Below are positions 8,408 through 12,112 of a stretch of 12,112 nt of DNA, piece by piece. The notes beneath the pieces were generated by a model. That model was not told the origin of the DNA. It saw nothing but the letters and a program-made list of their open reading frames with translations, and did not search any database. Position 1 is the stretch's first letter, and each line of letters begins with the position of its first letter. The translations under genes and the position numbers were made by a program. Source of the DNA: Cyanothece sp. UBA12306 (GTDB lineage Bacteria > Cyanobacteriota > Cyanobacteriia > Cyanobacteriales > Microcystaceae); contig DLXW01000278.1 in NCBI GenBank assembly GCA_003448685.1, positions 5,866 through 17,977 on the forward strand, in the 5' to 3' direction.

Positions 8408-8674
8408 TTACAACGCACCGGCGTTAGCAAGTCCTAAAATTAGACCAACTCCTAAAATATGGCCTAAGCTAGTGGTTCCGAGTAAAGAACCCAGTCCCAT
8501 TCCACCAAACATCGCAGAAGCAGGTAAACCAGTTCCCTCACTAGGTTTAGCAATGGTGAATTTGCCAATAGCGATCGCCACAACATTAGAAATAATCATG
8601 ACAAAAGCGACTTGAGGGCTCCATTCGATGGTAGTGGGAACAGAAGCGGCAGCTAACAAGAAAGTGGAATACAT
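8408..8674 (-). CDS. psaK: Photosystem I reaction center subunit PsaK
   Basis: The 88-residue product is the small peripheral PsaK subunit of photosystem I in the thylakoid membrane. It binds chlorophyll and carotenoid at the edge of PsaA and helps link antenna pigments to the core. Two membrane helices are visible (about 20-38 and 58-83), joined by a short polar, stroma-facing loop (KPSEGTG). Family signatures include EWSP (17-20), FGGMGLGS (56-63) and GHILGVGLILGLAN (71-84). The length matches the usual 85-90 residues. The first residues (MYSTFLLAAASVP) resemble the N-terminal part of PsaK precursors, which may be trimmed. The start at 8674 is supported by GGAG 11 bases upstream. Cyanobacteria often carry PsaK1 and PsaK2; I cannot tell which this is. 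It stands alone and converges on maeB. One HIP1 site lies inside it (8571-8578). Confidence 0.93.
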   Translation of the reverse strand: MYSTFLLAAASVPTTIEWSPQVAFVMIISNVVAIAIGKFTIAKPSEGTGLPASAMFGGMGLGSLLGTTSLGHILGVGLILGLANAGAL

Positions 8675-8794
8675 AGATAAATTTACTCCGTTATCTAATC
8701 AATATATTAAGTTTTTCATCTTAAGGGTTACCCCCCTCTTCTTGAGACAAAACTTTGCAATACTTAATGAAAAACAAAATCAAGAAAAAAGTTA
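8675..8794. other. psaK upstream region, no firm signal read
   Basis: This spacer holds the psaK leader and presumably its promoter on the minus strand. The only clear element is GGAG before the psaK ATG. The minus strand is AT-rich with a G-run (AGAGGGGGGTAACCC, around 8727-8741) in the leader. I looked for paired HLR1-type (RpaB) direct repeats, expected for photosystem I genes, and did not find a convincing pair. Confidence 0.3.
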
Positions 8795-8822
8795 TTGATT
8801 AAGAATATTTATATGCTATAAT
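8795..8822 (+). promoter_or_regulatory. Promoter of tRNA-Ser
   Basis: A -35-like TTGATT (8795-8800) is followed after 16 bp by a consensus -10 box TATAAT (8817-8822), which also has the extended TG-N element (TGC at 8814-8816). The predicted transcript start is around 8829, some nine bases before the mature tRNA 5' end. This is the best-looking promoter in the window. Confidence 0.65.
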
Positions 8823-8837
8823 TATTAACTGTGCCTT

Positions 8838-8924
8838 GGAGAGGTGGCTGAGTGGTTGAAAGCGGCTCCCTGCTAAGGAGTTATGGGGTAACACCCATCG
8901 AGGGTTCGAATCCCTCCCTCTCCG
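8838..8924 (+). tRNA. tRNA-Ser (anticodon GCU)
   Basis: The 87-base sequence folds as a class II (long variable arm) tRNA. The acceptor stem GGAGAGG (8838-8844) pairs with CCTCTCC (8917-8923), with discriminator G at 8924. The anticodon arm is GCTCC / GGAGT around the loop CTGCTAA, with anticodon GCT at 8872-8874, which reads AGC and AGU serine codons. A long variable arm follows. The T arm is GAGGG-TTCGAAT-CCCTC (8900-8916). CCA is not encoded, since the sequence continues CTC. Downstream DNA shows no integrase or attachment-site duplication. Confidence 0.95.
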
Positions 8925-8951
8925 CTCAACAAAGATTTCAAAAACAGATAA

Positions 8952-8981
8952 TTGTCAATCCTTCAGAAATTTGTTTAAGAT
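8952..8981 (+). promoter_or_regulatory. Possible promoter of the amino-acid-binding lipoprotein gene
   Basis: TTGTCA (8952-8957) and TAAGAT (8976-8981) are spaced by 18 bp and lie about 60 bp before the start codon. Both are near-consensus, but AT-rich background makes chance matches likely. No GTA-N8-TAC NtcA site was seen. Confidence 0.35.
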
Positions 8982-9023
8982 TCGGTTAAAATCTAAAACC
9001 AAGCTGATCAAAAGCAATATTTT

Positions 9024-9033
9024 GAGAGAGGAG
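9024..9033 (+). promoter_or_regulatory. Strong ribosome binding site before 9043
   Basis: GAGAGAGGAG ends 9 bases before the ATG at 9043, a strong Shine-Dalgarno compared with the other genes here. It fixes the start and the signal peptide of the lipoprotein. Confidence 0.65.
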
Positions 9034-9042
9034 TGACCGATT

Positions 9043-10371
9043 ATGAACAGATTTTCCCCAAAATTATCGCTAAAATCTCCCATAGCCTTAGCTTTAACGG
9101 TGACTTTTAGTGCCAGCATTCTAAGCGCCTGTGGTGGGGGTGGAGGACAAGAGGAAACTACAAATACTCCTGCCTCTGATAGCAGTCCAGCAGCCTCAGG
9201 AGATGGGTTAAAATTAGGAGCATTATTACCAGTAACGGGTGATTTATCCTCCATTGGACAAAATATGCCAGAAGCGGTCAAATTAGCCGTTGATGAAATT
9301 AATGCCTGTGATGGGGTCAACGATAAACCTGTTACCCTAGTTAGTGAAGATTCCCAAACCGATCCTACCGCAGGAGCATCAGCTACAACCAAATTAGCAG
9401 AAGTGGATCAAGTAGCAGGTATAGTAGGTGCATTTGCTAGTAGTGTATCTAGTGCAGCTATTCCTATTGCAGCTAAGAATAAGGTGATGATGATTTCCCC
9501 AGGCAGTACCAGTCCCGTCTTTACAGAAGAGGCTAAAGCCGGAAAATTTGAGGGTTATTGGGCCAGAACTGCCCCTCCTGATACCTATCAGGCCCAAGCA
9601 TTAGCCGCTTTAGCCACTAAAAAAGGCTTTAAAAATGTAGGAACTGTGGTAATTAATAATGACTATGGGGTGGGTTTTGAACAGGAATTTATGACAGCTT
9701 TTGAAAAAGAGGGGGGCAAGATCACCGATAAGGAAAAACCTGTGCGTTATGATCCTAAAGCTGCAACCCTCGATAGTGAAGCAGCAGCTTCCTTTGCTAA
9801 TGAACCCGATGCAGTAGCTGCTGTTCTTTACGCAGAGACAGGAAGCGTTTTGTTACAAGCTGCTTATAAACAAGGTTTAACCGAAGGAGTGACGGTACTT
9901 CTTACCGATGGGGTTTATTCAGATGATTTTGTCAAACAGGTAGGACAGACTGCTGATGGCAAGTCTATTTTAGCTGGGGCTTTAGGGACTGTTCCTGGGG
10001 CAAATGGCCAAGCATTAGAGACTTTTAGCAGTAAATGGCAGGAAAAAACGGGCAAAGATGTGACCGCCTTTGTTCCCCATAGTTGGGATGCCACTATCCT
10101 TTTGATGTTGGCAGCAGAAGCAGCTGATGCTAATACAGGAGAAGCCATTCAAAGTAAAATTTTGGAGGTAGCTAATGCCCCAGGAACAGAAGTTACCGAT
10201 CCGTGTGAAGCTATGAAGTTGGTTCGCCAAGGAGAAGACATCAACTATCAAGGAGCGAGTGGTAATGTAGATATTGATGAATATGGTGACGTAGTAGGCA
10301 GTTATGATGTTTGGACTGTCAAAGAAGATGGAACCACCGAAGTTATTGATAAAGTAAGTCCGGCTGAATAG
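9043..10371 (+). CDS. ABC transporter substrate-binding lipoprotein, branched-chain/neutral amino-acid type (NatB/LivK-like)
   Basis: The 442-residue protein begins with a lipoprotein signal peptide: basic N-terminus, hydrophobic 13-27, then the lipobox L27-S28-A29-C30, followed by a poly-Gly, Ser/Glu/Thr-rich tether. The mature part (about 55-430) is a type 1 periplasmic-binding fold (Peripla_BP_6). It starts KLGALLPVTGDLSSIGQ, continues EAVKLAVDEIN and LVSEDSQTDP, and has VGAFASSVSSAAIPIA in the first lobe and NNDYGVGF where the second lobe begins. It should capture an amino acid in the periplasm for an inner-membrane ABC importer. Size and sequence resemble cyanobacterial NatB of the neutral amino-acid system, but this is from memory and other substrates are possible. 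No permease or ATPase gene flanks it, so its partners must be encoded elsewhere. Two cysteines besides C30 (in NACDG and DPCEA) could form a disulfide. Confidence 0.88.
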   Translation: MNRFSPKLSLKSPIALALTVTFSASILSACGGGGGQEETTNTPASDSSPAASGDGLKLGALLPVTGDLSSIGQNMPEAVKLAVDEINACDGVNDKPVTLVSEDSQTDPTAGASATTKLAEVDQVAGIVGAFASSVSSAAIPIAAKNKVMMISPGSTSPVFTEEAKAGKFEGYWARTAPPDTYQAQALAALATKKGFKNVGTVVINNDYGVGFEQEFMTAFEKEGGKITDKEKPVRYDPKAATLDSEAAASFANEPDAVAAVLYAETGSVLLQAAYKQGLTEGVTVLLTDGVYSDDFVKQVGQTADGKSILAGALGTVPGANGQALETFSSKWQEKTGKDVTAFVPHSWDATILLMLAAEAADANTGEAIQSKILEVANAPGTEVTDPCEAMKLVRQGEDINYQGASGNVDIDEYGDVVGSYDVWTVKEDGTTEVIDKVSPAE

Positions 10372-10416
10372 TTTCTGGCTAGACTGAAAATTACGGGTCA
10401 GCTAAAGCGCATTTTA

Positions 10417-10537
10417 CTCAGATCTTGCACCTGATGTTGAAAACCCGATTTTGACCTAAATGGCAAGGAATTTAATAGGGTTTCAGCCCTTCAAAATCGG
10501 GTTTTGTGTACTTTTTAAGTTTGGTGCAAGATCTCAG
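10417..10537. mobile_element. MITE-like element with nested inverted repeats and flanking 5-bp direct repeats
   Basis: The 111-bp element (10422-10532) has terminal inverted repeats ATCTTGCACC (10422-10431) and GGTGCAAGAT (10523-10532). They are flanked by CTCAG at 10417-10421 and 10533-10537, a possible target-site duplication. An inner perfect 15-bp inverted repeat, AAAACCCGATTTTGA (10440-10454) and its complement (10491-10505), surrounds a 36-base loop. There is no room for a transposase, so mobility would depend on one elsewhere. The exact boundary is ambiguous: longer arms (GATCTTGCACC) would leave a 3-bp TCA duplication. The strong inner hairpin lies 68 bases after the lipoprotein gene and could also end transcription from either side. 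Confidence 0.65.
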
Positions 10538-10554
10538 TTTTACAAGCGTTTTAG

Positions 10555-11187
10555 TTAACCCATTGTTGGCTTTTCTGCCTGAAAAATTTGGTTTGCTTTC
10601 AATACTAATTCGGGAAATATTCTAGAAATAAGCTGTTGTTCTCCTTTAAACAAATTGACTTGATATTCTCCATCAATTAACTGATAAATAGAAATAGTCG
10701 GTTCTTTTGGAGTTCCAATATATCTGGCTGAACCTTTAGCTAAATAATCAATAATCCAATATTCTTCAATTCCTAATGCTTCATAATCATCGAATTTCTT
10801 GAGATAATCATCGCGCCAATTAGAACTAACAATCTCAATTACTAATTTAACGGATGTTGCTAGAGAAATTGATGATGCTTTTTCCCAATAAGAATCATTG
10901 ACTAAGTTTTCCCTGTCCAAGACAATAAGATCAGGTACATAACCAGTGTTAGGCCGATTGGGCTTAATTGCAGCAGTATTAGGAATAAAATAGGGTAATT
11001 GTAGCCTTCTAATTTCTAATCCTAACTCAAGGGAGATAAATCCGCCAATTTCTTCGTGTTTGCCAATAGGACGCATCATTGGGACTAATTTTCCGTCAAT
11101 TAATTGATATTTTTGTCCATCATCAGGACAGTCATTGATATAATCATCATAAGTGAGAGATTTGGGGACAGTTTGGGTAGTAGTCAT
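10555..11187 (-). CDS. Uma2 family (DUF820) putative PD-(D/E)XK nuclease-fold protein
   Basis: This is the classical form of the family, 210 residues from the chosen start. In that numbering the N-terminal module is SLTYDDYIN (about 10-18) and YQLIDGKLVPM (about 27-37). The catalytic core follows: VPDLIVLD (D86), KLVIEIVS (E118), RDDYLKKFDDYEALGIEEYW with its lysines at 130-131, and the strand WIIDY. D, E and K are all in place. No C-terminal coiled helix is present, unlike the other two Uma2 proteins here. A TTG at 11205 could add six residues, but ATG at 11187 gives the usual family N-terminus MTTT...SLTYDD, and neither has a Shine-Dalgarno. Function in cyanobacteria is unknown; nuclease activity is inferred from the fold. 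The 3' end lies 17 bases from the MITE-like element. Confidence 0.87.
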   Translation of the reverse strand: MTTTQTVPKSLTYDDYINDCPDDGQKYQLIDGKLVPMMRPIGKHEEIGGFISLELGLEIRRLQLPYFIPNTAAIKPNRPNTGYVPDLIVLDRENLVNDSYWEKASSISLATSVKLVIEIVSSNWRDDYLKKFDDYEALGIEEYWIIDYLAKGSARYIGTPKEPTISIYQLIDGEYQVNLFKGEQQLISRIFPELVLKANQIFQAEKPTMG

Positions 11188-11216
11188 TGAATATAAATTA
11201 AACAAATAATGCTTAT

Positions 11217-11222
11217 ATTATA
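11217..11222 (-). promoter_or_regulatory. Possible -10 box for the minus-strand Uma2 gene
   Basis: The minus strand reads TATAAT here, 29 bp before the ATG at 11187. AACTTT lies 17 bp further upstream as a poor -35. Transcription would begin only about 20 bases before the start codon, giving a short leader in agreement with the missing Shine-Dalgarno. Confidence 0.4.
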
Positions 11223-11258
11223 ACGTTTCTCAGTCTTGTAAAGTTAAGATATGTCCGA

Positions 11259-11350
11259 AATTAAAAATTTAGAATTTAGAATTTAGAATTATACTATGAC
11301 TCAATTTGAAGCTTTATAAATGTCCTAAGCTTAACAGGTAGTGCTATACT
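11259..11350 (+). repeat. Dispersed repeat, copy C (five heptamers plus full core)
   Basis: Five heptamers span 11259-11293: AATTAAA, then AATTTAG three times, then AATTATA. The core follows: CTATGACTCAATTTG, AAGCTTTATAAATGTCCTAA, and an end reading AGTGCTATACT. The core matches copy A from CTATGACTC to GTCCTAA with few differences; the copies diverge in the short stem region and agree again at TGCTATA. The copy lies between two divergent Uma2 genes. Its end creates a TGC-TATACT sequence that could serve as an extended -10 box for the gene at 11394. Confidence 0.72.
11342..11350 (+). promoter_or_regulatory. Possible extended -10 box carried by repeat copy C
   Basis: TG-C-TATACT lies 43 bp upstream of the ATG at 11394. 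An extended -10 can work without a -35, and none is seen. Copy A has TGCTATAAC at the equivalent place, so the motif belongs to the repeat. Confidence 0.35.
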
Positions 11351-11393
11351 TTAAAATGAAAGTGAGCAGTTTTAATGTTTAAATAATAGTCCA

Positions 11394-12047
11394 ATGGTTT
11401 CTCAAATAGAAAATATTAATAAACCAGAAATAATTTATCCCGAAAGAGATGGCAATCCCATGTCAGATAATACGGTTCAATTTCGTTGGATTACAACAAT
11501 TAAATCTAATTTAGATTGGTTATTCGCTAAAAATGAACAAGTATTTGTAGCAGGGGATTTACTTTGGTATCCCATAGAAGGTAATAATAAAAAACGACAA
11601 GCACCTGATATTATGGTAGTCTTTGGTCGTCCCAAAGGTGACAGAGGTTCTTATCAACAATGGAAAGAAGATAATATTGCACCCCAGGTAGTCTTTGAGA
11701 TCCTTTCTCCAGGAAATACCCAAAAAGAAATGAATAAAAAGCTGCTATTTTATGAGCATAATGGAGTAGAAGAATATTACATTTATGATCCTGATAAAAA
11801 TGATTTTAGTGGCCTATTAAGAAATAATCAAGAGTTAGAAATTATCGAAGATATTGATGATTGGATAAGTCCCCGTTTAGGAATTAGGTTTCAATTAGGT
11901 TCACCGGAATTAATTATTTATCATCCTGATGGGGAGCCTTTTTCGAGTTATATTGAAGAGAAAGAAAAAGCTAAAAAAGAACGTCAAAGGGCTGAAAAAC
12001 TGGCAACCAAATTAAAGGAATTGGGAGTTAATTTAGAAGACCTTTGA
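11394..12047 (+). CDS. Uma2 family (DUF820) putative PD-(D/E)XK nuclease-fold protein with C-terminal coiled helix
   Basis: The 217-residue protein is a third, different Uma2 member. The N-terminal half has FRWITTIKSNLDWLF (30-44) and VFVAGDLLWYP (50-60). The core is APDIMVVFG (D72), QVVFEILSPGN (E102), KEMNKKLLFYEHNGVEEYYIYDP with K115/K116 and Y128-Y129. After a 50-residue beta-rich segment the chain ends in a charged helix (about 185-212, EKEKAKKERQRAEKL) with the closing motif LKELGVNLEDL, common to cyanobacterial members and also seen in the Uma2 gene at 5169-5906. The putative catalytic residues are intact; the biological role is unknown. ATG at 11394 has no Shine-Dalgarno. The gene is divergent from the Uma2 gene at 10555-11187, with repeat copy C between them supplying the possible promoter. 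Confidence 0.87.
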   Translation: MVSQIENINKPEIIYPERDGNPMSDNTVQFRWITTIKSNLDWLFAKNEQVFVAGDLLWYPIEGNNKKRQAPDIMVVFGRPKGDRGSYQQWKEDNIAPQVVFEILSPGNTQKEMNKKLLFYEHNGVEEYYIYDPDKNDFSGLLRNNQELEIIEDIDDWISPRLGIRFQLGSPELIIYHPDGEPFSSYIEEKEKAKKERQRAEKLATKLKELGVNLEDL

Positions 12048-12090
12048 TTCGTTAGTCATAAAAAAACTGCCAGGGCTTAACGAAGTCTCC

Positions 12091-12104
12091 AAGTCAGAAG
12101 TCAG
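12091..12104 (+). repeat. Two tandem AAGTCAG heptamers at the window edge
   Basis: AAGTCAG occurs twice in tandem 43 bases after the Uma2 stop codon. It may be a short member of the intergenic heptanucleotide repeat class, or the start of a larger element cut by the window end. Confidence 0.4.
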
Positions 12105-12112
12105 TAGGGGCT

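Noticed and set aside
8385..8615. Open frame on the plus strand opposite psaK
   Set aside because: It is the antisense of a clear PsaK gene, is low-complexity in Pro/Ala/Ile and matches no family I know.
8838..9043. tRNA-Ser as the attachment site of an integrated element
   Set aside because: I see no repeat of the tRNA 3' end, no integrase, and the genes downstream are not phage-like.
8955..9392. 145-codon open frame on the minus strand over the lipoprotein gene start
   Set aside because: It lies antisense to the signal peptide and first lobe of a well-supported binding protein, and its sequence shows only Ser/Pro/Ala-rich shadow composition.
5169..12047. Toxin-antitoxin or defence island made from Uma2 and DUF29 genes
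   Set aside because: The genes are not paired in operons, lie between housekeeping genes, and neither family has an established toxin or defence role that the sequence could support.

Overview
The window reads as chromosomal DNA of a unicellular, AT-rich cyanobacterium of the Crocosphaera/Cyanothece/Rippkaea type; the genus is inferred, not proven. The direct evidence is a photosystem I subunit gene (psaK), a CbiG-CobJ cobalamin-biosynthesis fusion of the cyanobacterial kind, six copies of the HIP1 octamer GCGATCGC, AT-rich intergenic DNA with heptanucleotide repeats, and several Uma2 (DUF820) and DUF29 genes, families that are strongly expanded in cyanobacteria.

Layout: (1) 37-2394 (+) encodes a large, unrecognised membrane protein with about six membrane segments, a helix-hairpin-helix-like segment and a TPR-like C-terminal half. 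(2) 2442-2532 is copy A of a dispersed repeat, lying between two convergent 3' ends. (3) 2543-3001 (-) is a DUF29 protein and 3063-4928 (-) is the CbiG-CobJ fusion. (4) Repeat copy B (4982-5043) separates the cobalamin gene from a Uma2-family gene (5169-5906, -). (5) 6063-8339 (+) is a full-length NADP-malic enzyme with a phosphotransacetylase-like tail (MaeB type). It converges on psaK (8408-8674, -) across a stem-loop. (6) tRNA-Ser(GCU) at 8838-8924 (+) has a good upstream promoter. (7) 9043-10371 (+) is a lipoprotein substrate-binding protein of the branched-chain/neutral amino-acid ABC type (NatB-like), with no permease or ATPase beside it. (8) 10422-10532 is a 111-bp MITE-like element with terminal inverted repeats, a 15-bp inner inverted repeat and a 5-bp direct repeat at its flanks. 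(9) Two more Uma2-family genes lie divergently (10555-11187, -; 11394-12047, +) with repeat copy C between them.

Most genes are single units rather than one operon. The metabolic genes (cobalamin ring contraction, malate decarboxylation, photosystem I, amino-acid uptake) are core housekeeping functions that share no evident pathway. The accessory layer consists of the unknown membrane protein, DUF29, three unlike Uma2 genes, a MITE and three copies of a repeat built from five degenerate heptamers plus a conserved core. The best leads for something undescribed are that repeat family, the MITE and the first gene. I see no CRISPR array, no intact insertion sequence, no prophage and no recognisable complete defence system. 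No stretch longer than 300 bases lacks a gene.
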